Positions 44,959 through 54,124 of a stretch of DNA of 64,000 nucleotides are shown in pieces. Where the stretch lies: positions 124,001 through 188,000 of the forward strand of contig NZ_JBNPXI010000001.1 of the NCBI RefSeq assembly GCF_050433385.1. The letters run 5' to 3'. The notes beneath the pieces were generated by a model. It searched no databases and was not told where the DNA came from. It saw only the letters and a program-made list of their open reading frames with translations. The stretch is from Brassicibacter mesophilus (GTDB taxonomy: Bacteria; Bacillota; Clostridia; Tissierellales; Proteiniboraceae). Made by a program: the position numbers and the translations under genes. Position 1 is the first letter of the stretch, and each line of letters begins with the position of its first letter.

Positions 44959-45573
44959 TTAAAAGGCACTAATTAATAAATCTATACTTTTTGATAGATG
45001 TTCAATATCCTTTGAATTGTTAATTACAATATCAGCAAATTTTTTTTTCTTATCAATAGACATTTGAGATTTAATTCTTTTCAAAGCATTATGGTAATCA
45101 ATACCTTCTCTTTTCATAAGTCTTTCTATTTGAATATCATAACTCGTATAAACTAACCATATTTCATCAATTTCAATTCCATAAGAAGAAATATTATCCT
45201 TTTCTTCAATCAAAAGTGGAACATCTAGGAAAATTACGTTACTAATTATTGAAAGCTCTTTTATCCTTTTCTTTATTTCTTCCATTACCCTAGGATGAAC
45301 AATTTTGTTTAACAAAATCCTATGCTCCATACTATCAAATATAATTGTACCTAATTTTTGTCTATCAATGTTTCCATCATCATTTAAAATGTGCTCTCCA
45401 AAGTTAGTTACAATATCTCTGTAAGCAGGTTTCCCAACTTCAACAACTTGTCTTGCTAAAACATCAGCATCAATTACTGGTAATCCTTTTTCCTGCAACA
45501 ACTTTGAAGCAGTACTTTTCCCAGTTGCTATTCCTCCAGTTAATCCAATTATCTTAGGCTTATTTTGTATCAT
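44959..45573 (-). CDS. coaE: Dephospho-CoA kinase
   Basis: Last step of CoA synthesis. P-loop GLTGGIATGKSTASKLL, then DADVLARQVVE. 204 residues from ATG 45573 (AGGTGA upstream), overlapping the polA end by 14 bases, so coupled to polA. Confidence 0.95.
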   Translation of the reverse strand: MIQNKPKIIGLTGGIATGKSTASKLLQEKGLPVIDADVLARQVVEVGKPAYRDIVTNFGEHILNDDGNIDRQKLGTIIFDSMEHRILLNKIVHPRVMEEIKKRIKELSIISNVIFLDVPLLIEEKDNISSYGIEIDEIWLVYTSYDIQIERLMKREGIDYHNALKRIKSQMSIDKKKKFADIVINNSKDIEHLSKSIDLLISAF

Positions 45574-48253
45574 ACCAACTATCACCTGTCTCCATGTCAA
45601 CCTTTAGAGGTACACTAAGCTTTATTGCATTTTCCATTAAATTGCTTAATAGTTCTTTAATTTTTTCCACTTCTTCTTTAAGTGCTTCAATTATAAGCTC
45701 ATCATGTACCTGCAATATAAGCTTAGATTTAAGACCACGTTTTTTTAATTCATTATACACACTTACCATTGCAAGTTTTATAATATCTGCAGCACTTCCT
45801 TGTATTGGAGTGTTCATTGCCATTCTCTCACCAAATGACCTTATGTTAAAATTTTTAGATGAGAGTTCAGGTAAATACCTTCTCCTATTTAAGATTGTGT
45901 ACACAAAACCTTTTTTCTTTCCATCCTTAATAATAGAATCCATATATTCTTGCACTTTAACATATTTCGATAAATAATTGTCAATATATGTCTTTGCTTC
46001 TTTTCTAGTTATGTTTAAATCTCTAGATAGTCCATAATCACTAATTCCATATACTATGCCAAAATTAACAGCCTTAGCCCTACTTCTCATTAGCGGCGTT
46101 ACTTCTTCGATAGAAACTCCAAATACTTCAGAGGCTGTCTTTCGATGAATATCTTCTCCAGTAAAGAAAGCTTCTTTGAGTTTAGGATCATCAGATATAT
46201 GAGCAAGTACTCTTAGTTCAATTTGGGAATAGTCAGCATCAACTAAAATATACTCTTCACTCCTAGGCACAAAGACCTTTCTAATTTGTCTCCCTTCTTC
46301 GGTTTTGATTGGTATATTTTGAAGATTTGGTTCTGTGCTACTTATTCTACCTGTTGTAGTTATAGTCTGATTAAAACTAGAGTGTACTTTATTAGTATTC
46401 TTATCTATTAAAGCAATCAAACCATCAACATAAGTTGATTTAAGCTTAGTAATCTGTCTGTATTCTAAAATTTTCTCAATAATAGGGTGTTTATCATATA
46501 GCTTTTCAAGCACCTCAGCATTAGTTGAGTATCCAGTTTTTGTTTTTTTAATAACTGGAAGCCCCAGCTTATCAAATAGTATCTCACCCAGTTGTTTAGG
46601 TGAATTTATATTAAATTCTTGATCAGCTTCATGATAAATAGCCTTAGTTAAGATTTCAATTTTTGTGTCAAAATCTTCACCTAACTCTTTTAGCTTATCA
46701 GTATCAACTGAAAATCCTGTATACTCCATGTCTGCTAAAACACCTACAAGTGGCATTTCCACATTATAGAATAAATCCTTCATCTCTTGTTTTTCAATTA
46801 ATTCTTCAATATAAGGCCTAATTTTATAAATTACGTCAACTTGATTACATACAAACGCCGCTCTTTGCTCAAATAAAATATCGCTGAATTTCTTTTTGTT
46901 TTTGCCAGTACCTAGCAACTCATCTTCACTCATTATATCTAAACTGAGATATTCAGAAGATAAGTTCTTAAGATTATAATCATTTTGAGATGGATTTATT
47001 AAATACTGTCCAATAATGCTGTCAAATACTATTCCATTTACATTTACACCCTTGTTCATTAAAGCTAAAATATCATTTTTAACATCATGACCAATTTTCT
47101 TTATGCTTTCATCTTCAAATATTTTTTTAAAAACATCTAAAAATTGTGGTTCCGTAATATTGTTCTCAACAAAATCTATATAAAATACTTCATCTTCATC
47201 TGATTTTATACCTATTCCAATTAAATCATCTATTAAAGGATGTTCTCCGTCAATAGCAATTTTAATATATAAAACTCTATTTGATAAAATATCATTAGCA
47301 AGCTTCTTTAGTTCATTTATACTTCTTATTACAGTATAGTTAATATCTCTTTTTGTTCCTACACTCTCCACATTTTTTTCTGTTATATTTTTTTGTATTT
47401 TGGTTATCAGACTACGGAACTCCAGCTTCTGATAGAGATCATAAAGTTCATCAAAATCAGGCTCCTTACGTAGCAACTCTTCTAAAGAAATACTAATAGG
47501 TACCTCGGTTATGATCTGAGATAATTTTCTACTCATAAAAGCCTGTGTTCTATATTCAATAAGCTTTTCTTTTAACTTAGCACCAGATATATTATCAATG
47601 TTTTGATAGATTCCTTCGATAGATCCATACTCTTTTAACAGCTTAATACCCGTCTTTTCACCTATACCTGGTACACCTGGTATATTGTCTGATTTATCTC
47701 CCATCAACCCTTTTAAATCAATAAATTGTTCAGGAGTAAGTTCATATCGATCTAAAACTGCATCTTTATCATATATTTCTAGGTTAGAAATACCCTTTCT
47801 AGTAAGCAATATCTTTGTTTTGTCACTAGCTAGTTGCAGGTAATCTTTGTCACCAGATACTGCGATTACTTCTAAGCCATTCTGCTCTCCAAACTTTGCA
47901 ATAGTCCCTGCTAAATCATCAGCTTCGAATCCATCCATTTCTGCTCTATTTATATTAAGCTTATCAAGAGCTTCTTTTAGTATTGGAAATTGCATACCTA
48001 GCTCATTAGGCATTTTTACTCTTCCTGCTTTATATTCTTCAAATTCAAGATGTCTAAAGGTTGGCCCTTTTTTATCAAAAACCACGCTGATATAATCAGG
48101 CTGATATTCGTCAAGAACCTTATACAGCATGGTCAAGAACCCATAAACACCATTTGTATATATTCCTTCTTTGTTCATCAATGGAGGTAATGCGTGAAAT
48201 GCTCTATGTAATAAGCTATTGCCATCAATTACCATTAATTTTTTATTTGGCAA
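45560..48253 (-). CDS. polA: DNA polymerase I
   Basis: 897 residues. 5'-3' exonuclease domain (about 1-290; VVFDKKGPTFRHLEFEEYK, GLMGDKSDNIPGVPGIGEKT). A 3'-5' exonuclease domain (about 310-480) keeps the acidic residues: D-G-E (A-I-D-G-E-H) and Asp in GHDVKND and the last Asp, but the Tyr of motif III appears replaced by Cys. The polymerase domain has DADYSQIELRVLAHIS and VHDELIIEA. Normal length; polA-coaE coupling is typical for Clostridia. Confidence 0.96.
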   Translation of the reverse strand: MPNKKLMVIDGNSLLHRAFHALPPLMNKEGIYTNGVYGFLTMLYKVLDEYQPDYISVVFDKKGPTFRHLEFEEYKAGRVKMPNELGMQFPILKEALDKLNINRAEMDGFEADDLAGTIAKFGEQNGLEVIAVSGDKDYLQLASDKTKILLTRKGISNLEIYDKDAVLDRYELTPEQFIDLKGLMGDKSDNIPGVPGIGEKTGIKLLKEYGSIEGIYQNIDNISGAKLKEKLIEYRTQAFMSRKLSQIITEVPISISLEELLRKEPDFDELYDLYQKLEFRSLITKIQKNITEKNVESVGTKRDINYTVIRSINELKKLANDILSNRVLYIKIAIDGEHPLIDDLIGIGIKSDEDEVFYIDFVENNITEPQFLDVFKKIFEDESIKKIGHDVKNDILALMNKGVNVNGIVFDSIIGQYLINPSQNDYNLKNLSSEYLSLDIMSEDELLGTGKNKKKFSDILFEQRAAFVCNQVDVIYKIRPYIEELIEKQEMKDLFYNVEMPLVGVLADMEYTGFSVDTDKLKELGEDFDTKIEILTKAIYHEADQEFNINSPKQLGEILFDKLGLPVIKKTKTGYSTNAEVLEKLYDKHPIIEKILEYRQITKLKSTYVDGLIALIDKNTNKVHSSFNQTITTTGRISSTEPNLQNIPIKTEEGRQIRKVFVPRSEEYILVDADYSQIELRVLAHISDDPKLKEAFFTGEDIHRKTASEVFGVSIEEVTPLMRSRAKAVNFGIVYGISDYGLSRDLNITRKEAKTYIDNYLSKYVKVQEYMDSIIKDGKKKGFVYTILNRRRYLPELSSKNFNIRSFGERMAMNTPIQGSAADIIKLAMVSVYNELKKRGLKSKLILQVHDELIIEALKEEVEKIKELLSNLMENAIKLSVPLKVDMETGDSWYDTK

Positions 48254-48404
48254 TCATACCAACTCCTTAATTCAGTTTATAAAACTATTATACTCTTAAT
48301 AACTAAAGTAAATCCTCAACTTTAAGTATATATGAAAAGATATTTTGAGTAAATAAAAAAAGTCTATTATATTGATTTTTAAAGCTGGAAACCCTAAATT
48401 TAAA

Positions 48405-48430
48405 AGGGGCTCTAAAAATATAGAGCCCCT
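48405..48430 (-). terminator. Terminator of the sigma/anti-sigma operon
   Basis: AGGGGCTCTA (48405-48414) pairs with TAGAGCCCCT (48421-48430); the stem overlaps the anti-sigma stop, and TTTTAAATTT follows on the minus strand. Confidence 0.88.
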
Positions 48431-49526
48431 ATTCATCAGCACTTTCATTTAATGTTGTATTAATCGTGGATAACATTACAGAATCATCAATTTTGTGTAA
48501 AACACCAGAATAATTATTTACCTCGTCTTTAACTTTATTTATCTCATCTTCTATTAATTGTATATCTTCAGCGTCTTCAACTTTATCAAGTACCTCTTCT
48601 AATATAAACTCCCTATCATAAAGATTAGCTAAATTACTCTCAACATTAATATATTTCTCAGTCACATCACTAATCGAACAACGCACATTTCTTAAAATTC
48701 CTATATCCTTAATAAAACTAACAGTCTGCTCAAACTTGTCTTGAGGAACTCTAATTTTCATAATTTTGCGTTTAGTTAAAACTTCGCCACTATCATCCTC
48801 TTGATTGTTTTCTATTTCCACGCTTTCTATGAAGCCATTATTTGCATTAATAAAGTCAATAATTTCCTTTGAAGCATCATCAAATTCTTCGGTATCAATA
48901 TCTATATGTGCTTCCTTTACCGTTTTTCTGTTTGTAATATTACCTCGTGTTGCCTGAATTCCATAAATATTAGCATTTCCACCTTTGAATTCAACTGCTT
49001 TGTTATTGTTATCAACTATACTAGCTTGAGTCCCCGCACTAAATTTCTCTGGTTCTTGATCCATCAATGTTGTACTCTTATTATCTTCATTTGCAGGTTT
49101 TTTTTGGGCCATACTCATAGTTTTATCTTCAGCATCGCTTGTTTTGTACATTTCATCTCCTTGCTCAAGCTCTAAGCTAGAGTCGCTTTTGTTTAGATTA
49201 AAAATATTATTATTATAAATAAGTTCATAAGATGTAAATAGCACTAACAAACTTGCAGCAATAGAAGCCATAAGCTTCCAATTCTTCGTCTTTCTTTGCT
49301 CTATTGAAGCTTTTAATAGCTTTCCTTTAAGTGTCTCTCTATATCCTTCAGGCAACTCTACTTGTTCGTCTGCTCTAACAATTTTAAGCACACTTATCAT
49401 GCTTTCATACTTTTTTCTGCATTTTTCACATTTCATAAAATGGAGCTCAAATTCTTTTTTTTCAATATCACTAAGTTCATTATCTATATAAAAAGAAATA
49501 TCATTATCAAATTTATCACAATTCAT
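48429..49526 (-). CDS. Anti-sigma factor with zinc-finger and DUF4349 domain
   Basis: 365 residues. N-terminal zf-HC2 (H-F-M-K-C-E-K-C about residues 29-36) that holds the sigma factor, one membrane helix (about 83-100), a low-complexity linker, then an extracytoplasmic DUF4349 (about 195-360, with coiled-coil YINVESNLANLYDREFILEE). It is directly downstream of the sigma gene by 21 bases, so the two form a sigma/anti-sigma pair. The signal sensed outside the cell is not known. Confidence 0.88.
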   Translation of the reverse strand: MNCDKFDNDISFYIDNELSDIEKKEFELHFMKCEKCRKKYESMISVLKIVRADEQVELPEGYRETLKGKLLKASIEQRKTKNWKLMASIAASLLVLFTSYELIYNNNIFNLNKSDSSLELEQGDEMYKTSDAEDKTMSMAQKKPANEDNKSTTLMDQEPEKFSAGTQASIVDNNNKAVEFKGGNANIYGIQATRGNITNRKTVKEAHIDIDTEEFDDASKEIIDFINANNGFIESVEIENNQEDDSGEVLTKRKIMKIRVPQDKFEQTVSFIKDIGILRNVRCSISDVTEKYINVESNLANLYDREFILEEVLDKVEDAEDIQLIEDEINKVKDEVNNYSGVLHKIDDSVMLSTINTTLNESADE

Positions 49527-49547
49527 ACTATCCCTCCTCTCATCTTT

Positions 49548-50138
49548 TTAGACGACAGACTCTGTATTTTGTTCCGTATCCTTCAATATAATATCTTTTA
49601 AATTGTTTCTTGCTCTACTAATTCTTGACTTAACTGTTCCAAGTGAGCAATCCAGTATTCGAGATATTTCTTCATAGCTAAATCCTTCTATATCTCTAAG
49701 TATTATAACTGCTTTATGATTATTATCAAGCTTGTTTATTGATTTCTGCACTAACTCTTTTGTTAGTTGTTTTTCTAGCATTTCTTCTGGAGTATTAACA
49801 GTATCTGGTATGTCTCTCTGTATCTCTCCATCTTCAGTATTTATAGGACTATCTATTGAATATACATTATTATTCTTCTTTCTTAAGAAGTCTAAACATG
49901 TATTTGTCACTATTCTATATAACCATGTAGAAAATGATGATTCAAAATTAAACGTTTTTATTGATTTGAAAACCTTTATAAATGCTTCCTGAGAAATATC
50001 CATAGCATCGTCTTGATTTCTAAGCATTTTAAGTGCAATATTATACGCAGTCTTTTCATACTTCGCAATAAGCTCTTCAAAAGCCTCTATATCTCCTTTA
50101 GTACATTTTTTTATGAGTCTACGCTCCTTATCTATCAT
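49548..50138 (-). CDS. ECF RNA polymerase sigma factor
   Basis: 196 residues. Region 2 (GDIEAFEELIAKYEKTAYNIALKM and DDAMDISQEAFIKVFK) and region 4 (LDNNHKAVIILRDIEGFSYEEI and LGTVKSRISRARNNLKD). Closest in layout to SigW-type sigma factors. Co-transcribed with its anti-sigma. No consensus ECF promoter was found upstream. Confidence 0.92.
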   Translation of the reverse strand: MIDKERRLIKKCTKGDIEAFEELIAKYEKTAYNIALKMLRNQDDAMDISQEAFIKVFKSIKTFNFESSFSTWLYRIVTNTCLDFLRKKNNNVYSIDSPINTEDGEIQRDIPDTVNTPEEMLEKQLTKELVQKSINKLDNNHKAVIILRDIEGFSYEEISRILDCSLGTVKSRISRARNNLKDIILKDTEQNTESVV

Positions 50139-50240
50139 CTATATCTCACCCCTTCCACTATCAACAAAATGTACTGTCATATGTAACATTTTATGCTTGT
50201 ACATTTTTTCATAAGCTTTATATAAAATATAAAGCTATAC

Positions 50241-51683
50241 TTATAGTTTATTTCTCTTAATATATATTTTTGTACTATACAAATCACTCTCTATATCAAA
50301 ATAATATAACAAGTCAGACATCTTTACATACTCCTCATTATCAAAGCTAATACGTTCTAATCCATTAAGTTCTACACTATATTTTACATCTGAACTAGTC
50401 TCAGAGTTAGTTTGTTCTAACATAATATATGGTACAAACACTTCTTTTGATATAATCCTTCCTTCAAAAATTGTATCATTATAAATGATATCAGGTTTAC
50501 TAAAAATTTCAATATGATTATCTATAGTAAATGTTTCGACTCTTGCACCTAATAAGTCTATGAGTTCACTAGCATCTACGTATGCTTTTCCATTAAAAAT
50601 ACTATACTCAATTTTTTTATTATTAAATATGATATTAGTACTATCTTTTTTTATATCAACGTTTAACTGTAATGCGCTTATTAATGAATCTAATAAAATT
50701 TTGGGATTGTTCTGAATATCTAGCGGCTCACCAATAATAAGCTTGTTATTTAGCAAAACATAGTTTAGTTTATAGTCAACTCTCTCTGTATCTTTATCAA
50801 TAGCATGTGATCCCCCCAATGCTTTTTCAATATCAGTTAATAATATATAATTTTTAGTATCTATTTGCATAACCGACATTGTCACGCCTAAGAATCTAAT
50901 ATAATTTTGGTCTTGAATCTTTAAAACCTCGGCATTTAAAAATTTTCCAACCTTTTCTGCATTTACAAGAATATCTCCATTATTATTGATTATATCATTA
51001 GTTACATATCTTCCGTTAACAAAATATGTCCATTTATCAGAAAAAGTTACCTGTTTTTTATTTATAAGTTTTGTCAATCTTTCAATCTTTTCATTAGAAA
51101 TATACCCAATTAACTCCATTTCTTCAAGCTTAAGATTAACTTTTTTTATCATATCAAACTCTTTAGAATAATGATCAGGATAAACTATTAATACAGGATT
51201 AGATCCATCAACATCATTTTCAATCTTTAGTAGATCATACTTTATATTTACAACAGTACCCTCTGGGATTATACTGTACAACTCCTGTACGTCTCTTTCG
51301 AACATTCTTACGCAACCGCCAGAAGCAAAAGTTCCTATTGATTTTGGATTACTATTCCCATGTATTCCATAAAGATACTTGAATCCAATCCAACGACTTC
51401 CTAACGGATTGTTGGGACTTCCTCCTGGTATATTCATTTTAGAATAATAAGGATTTACAACTTTATTGATTACTTTAAACTCGCCAGTAGGGGTTTGACT
51501 ATTAGGCTTGCCTACAGCAACAGGGTATGTCTTAACCAATTGACCATTGTTGTATAAAAATAATTGTCTTAATGGAATATCAATTATAACCTTCACTTGC
51601 ATTTCAACTTCGTTAGCGCATGAATAAGCATTAGTATTAACGGACATTATTAAAACTAATAAATATACTAGTAGTTTTTTCAA
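50241..51683 (-). CDS. Secreted L,D-transpeptidase with copper-amine-oxidase-like repeats
   Basis: About 480 residues from TTG 51683 (AGGAGGG). Signal peptide (about 1-22), YkuD domain (about 28-145) with the catalytic motif H-G-N-S and S-G-G-C-V-R-M (Cys about 123). A long C-terminal region follows with the beta-rich repeat of the copper amine oxidase N-terminal type (about 200-480). Makes 3-3 cross-links or attaches proteins. Ends 102 bases before the sigma gene region. Confidence 0.9.
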   Translation of the reverse strand: MKKLLVYLLVLIMSVNTNAYSCANEVEMQVKVIIDIPLRQLFLYNNGQLVKTYPVAVGKPNSQTPTGEFKVINKVVNPYYSKMNIPGGSPNNPLGSRWIGFKYLYGIHGNSNPKSIGTFASGGCVRMFERDVQELYSIIPEGTVVNIKYDLLKIENDVDGSNPVLIVYPDHYSKEFDMIKKVNLKLEEMELIGYISNEKIERLTKLINKKQVTFSDKWTYFVNGRYVTNDIINNNGDILVNAEKVGKFLNAEVLKIQDQNYIRFLGVTMSVMQIDTKNYILLTDIEKALGGSHAIDKDTERVDYKLNYVLLNNKLIIGEPLDIQNNPKILLDSLISALQLNVDIKKDSTNIIFNNKKIEYSIFNGKAYVDASELIDLLGARVETFTIDNHIEIFSKPDIIYNDTIFEGRIISKEVFVPYIMLEQTNSETSSDVKYSVELNGLERISFDNEEYVKMSDLLYYFDIESDLYSTKIYIKRNKL

Positions 51684-51782
51684 TTTGGTCCCTCCTATTT
51701 TCAATGTCTATCTATATTTATTTTGGAGGTACTTTTTTTATGCAATAATTTGATAAAATTAGACAAGCTTCATGCAGAAAAG

Positions 51783-51815
51783 AAAGTGCATAGGAACAAT
51801 TCACCTATGCACTTT
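51783..51815 (-). terminator. Terminator of the DUF457 gene
   Basis: AAAGTGCATAGG (51783-51794) pairs with CCTATGCACTTT (51804-51815); contains the stop codon and is followed by CTTTTC on the minus strand. Confidence 0.8.
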
Positions 51816-52764
51816 GCTTATCACTAACTAATATTCTATTCTTATATTTATATGGATGGAATATTTCTTTCTCTACTTTTGTGTCTTTATCAAAAACTAT
51901 AGTAGCATGATGCATAAAGCTATCTCTCATAAGATATCTTAAATCAGTAATTTTTAATATTGTGTCTTTATCTTGCTCCAAAACTTCTACATGAGTAATA
52001 GGCGTAAATTCTGAAAAATATCTTCCAAGCTTTGTTTTATATGCTTGATTAATAAGATTGTGACTTTCTTTTATAAGTTCTTTTCTAACTTTAATTTTAT
52101 TCGTTAAAAAATTATATTGCCCTACTATATTAAGCTTATCAGTATCTATAATAAAATCCCACTTAAAAAAATTCATCATTGCTGGCAAAATAAATATATT
52201 ACTATTCTCCTTATCTATACAATGTTTACTACAAATAACTCTATTAGCTCTTTTCTTAACTAATACTCTAAACAAAATATACGCTAAAAGTAGTATTGCA
52301 GACGCAGTTGTTTTTATCTCTCTTTCAACGTTTGTAAATGCTAAGCCCAAGCATAGAACTGTAATAAATGGATCATATAGCATTAAAATACTAGCTAAAT
52401 ACTTTTTATTTGTAAAAGGTAAAAATGGTCTAACTCCATAGGAGTTTAAAGCATCAAAAATTGTATGAGACATGGTTCCGAGCAAAGTCCAAATAAAAAT
52501 ACTAAAAAAACTATATTCATTGAAAATTAGGCTTAACCCAACAGATATAGCTGTTGAAAGCCCGATAATTCCGAAAACCGAATGTGTAAATCCTCTATGA
52601 TGCTTTAAATATTGATAATCTCCCCAATACTTCACTATGATGTCTATATCAGGAGACATTGCTCCTATGACTGTTCCTAACGTTATTGGGTTTGCAATAT
52701 CTATAGATTGTCCGCTTAGTGCAGCAATTCCTAATCCAATTATTCCATGTGTTATTGGGTCCAT
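51805..52764 (-). CDS. DUF457 membrane-bound metal-dependent hydrolase-like protein
   Basis: 319 residues. The family (YdjM/LexA-regulated) has conserved N-terminal D-x-x-T-H in MDPITHGIIGLG, DIDIIVKYWGDYQYLKHHRG, and H-x-G-x-T-H in HHRGFTHSVFG, metal-binding positions. About four helices to residue 175, then a soluble C-terminal part of about 140 residues. Function unproven. Confidence 0.87.
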   Translation of the reverse strand: MDPITHGIIGLGIAALSGQSIDIANPITLGTVIGAMSPDIDIIVKYWGDYQYLKHHRGFTHSVFGIIGLSTAISVGLSLIFNEYSFFSIFIWTLLGTMSHTIFDALNSYGVRPFLPFTNKKYLASILMLYDPFITVLCLGLAFTNVEREIKTTASAILLLAYILFRVLVKKRANRVICSKHCIDKENSNIFILPAMMNFFKWDFIIDTDKLNIVGQYNFLTNKIKVRKELIKESHNLINQAYKTKLGRYFSEFTPITHVEVLEQDKDTILKITDLRYLMRDSFMHHATIVFDKDTKVEKEIFHPYKYKNRILVSDKQSA

Positions 52765-52898
52765 CCTTCCACCACCATTTCTATATTATCAACATTAAAA
52801 TTATAGCATATTATTCGTATAATTTTAAATGTGATTAATGAGTATTTCTGTAAATATATAGTGATTTTTTTTTAATATTATTTTTTAAAACAAAACTA

Positions 52899-52927
52899 TT
52901 GATTTCTTGATGCATATATGTTAATAT
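52899..52927 (+). promoter_or_regulatory. Promoter of tRNA-Leu(CAA)
   Basis: TTGATT (52899-52904), 17 bases, TAATAT (52922-52927), 20 bases before the tRNA. Moderate match. Confidence 0.5.
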
Positions 52928-52946
52928 ACTTTTTGTAGCTAATAAT

Positions 52947-53033
52947 GCCGAAGTGGTGGAACTGGCAGACGCGCCGGACTCAAAATCCGGTGGTAGCGAT
53001 ACCGTGAGGGTTCGAGTCCCTCCTTCGGCACCA
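52947..53033 (+). tRNA. tRNA-Leu (anticodon CAA)
   Basis: 87 bases with encoded CCA (53031-53033). Acceptor GCCGAAG pairs with CTTCGGC. Anticodon stem CCGGA/TCCGG, loop CT-CAA-AA. Long variable arm (GTGGTAGCGATACC). Reads UUG. Confidence 0.97.
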
Positions 53034-53036
53034 TTG

Positions 53037-53067
53037 AAAAGACTAGGTTTGAGTAACCTAGTCTTTT
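53037..53067 (+). terminator. Terminator of tRNA-Leu(CAA)
   Basis: AAAAGACTAGGTT (53037-53049) pairs with AACCTAGTCTTTT (53055-53067), followed by ATTATTTC. Confidence 0.9.
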
Positions 53068-53266
53068 ATTATTTCATTATAAAATTATATGTTTTTCTAA
53101 CAAATCTTCTAACACTCTAAAAAATCCTTATCAAAAATCCTAGCTACTTCCTACTGATTTTCTTTGAATAGGTGTGTAAAATATCCAATTCAATATATCA
53201 TTTTTTATCTTTATTAACTCCATGTATACAACACATTTTAAGTATTTAATAAAACGACAAATAAAA

Positions 53267-53713
53267 TCATACCTCATTTTTATCACACTTAAAAAAACTA
53301 GTAATAGCTACATATCCTAAAATCACTTGAAATACTGCTAAGTAGCTTGAAACTCCTTCTATAAGAAAAGTAATAGGAATTGATATTATCTGTCCAATAA
53401 ATTGAAAAGGAGAATAATATAACAGTGAATACAGTGAAAAATATAGTGCTGGCACTCCTATTAGAATTAACTTTGGTAAATTCATCTTCCATCTACCTTT
53501 CTTTTTCAATTGCTGAAGAAAATATTCTAGGCCCAGTAATACTCCTATTGCTCCATAAAGAAATACTGCTAGGAAGTTATAAGTATATGGATTGAACCGA
53601 AATGTTTTACTAAAATTCAATCTTACACTTCTAAATGCGAATTCTCCAATAAAAGCAATGCTAATAATCAAAATAGAGTAAATAAAATACCTTTTCCAAA
53701 ACTTTTTATTCAT
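53267..53713 (-). CDS. Four-helix membrane protein of unknown function
   Basis: 148 residues from ATG 53713 (GGAGG upstream). Four membrane segments (about 8-26, 42-64, 78-95, 105-138) and short loops. I do not recognise the family. It lies between a plus-strand tRNA and the small Cse60-like gene, so is probably monocistronic or co-transcribed with the latter. Confidence 0.7.
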   Translation of the reverse strand: MNKKFWKRYFIYSILIISIAFIGEFAFRSVRLNFSKTFRFNPYTYNFLAVFLYGAIGVLLGLEYFLQQLKKKGRWKMNLPKLILIGVPALYFSLYSLLYYSPFQFIGQIISIPITFLIEGVSSYLAVFQVILGYVAITSFFKCDKNEV

Positions 53714-53813
53714 GAAGTTTCCTCCCAACCTTTTCTTCAGCACATCACCATATTACTATCTGTATCTATTATTCTATACTTAACAGCTTATTCCTCTTAT
53801 TACTCATCTTTTC

Positions 53814-53984
53814 TTATTCCTCTCTTTCCTCATAGGTTATAGTAGCTAGATAGATATTTCCGTGCTGTGAATATTCTACATCAATTATATCTAAAATCTG
53901 CTGTTCATTTTCTGCTATCCATTCATTAACCTTATCTTCAAGTCCTGAACCATCATTATACTCCACTATTGTAGCATGCTTCAT
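53814..53984 (-). CDS. Cse60-like small acidic protein
   Basis: 56 residues, starting MKHATIVEYNDGSGLEDKVN and ending TYEEREE; AAAGGAGG before ATG 53984. Length and layout resemble the sporulation protein Cse60 family (a short alpha/beta protein), but the match is from memory and weak in detail. It is divergent from the LysR gene. Confidence 0.7.
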   Translation of the reverse strand: MKHATIVEYNDGSGLEDKVNEWIAENEQQILDIIDVEYSQHGNIYLATITYEEREE

Positions 53985-54124
53985 TTGAAAGCCTCCTTTA
54001 GTATATTAATTTTAATATAATATATTTTTTTAAAAAGGTATTTATGAAAGATTATTAGTACAACATTGACAAATAGAAATATTTCACATATTATTTAAGG
54101 AGAAACGTAGAAAGCGGTGATATT

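Noticed and set aside
45560..48253. Loss of proofreading in polA
   Set aside because: The acidic exonuclease residues appear to be kept; one Tyr-to-Cys change alone does not show inactivity.
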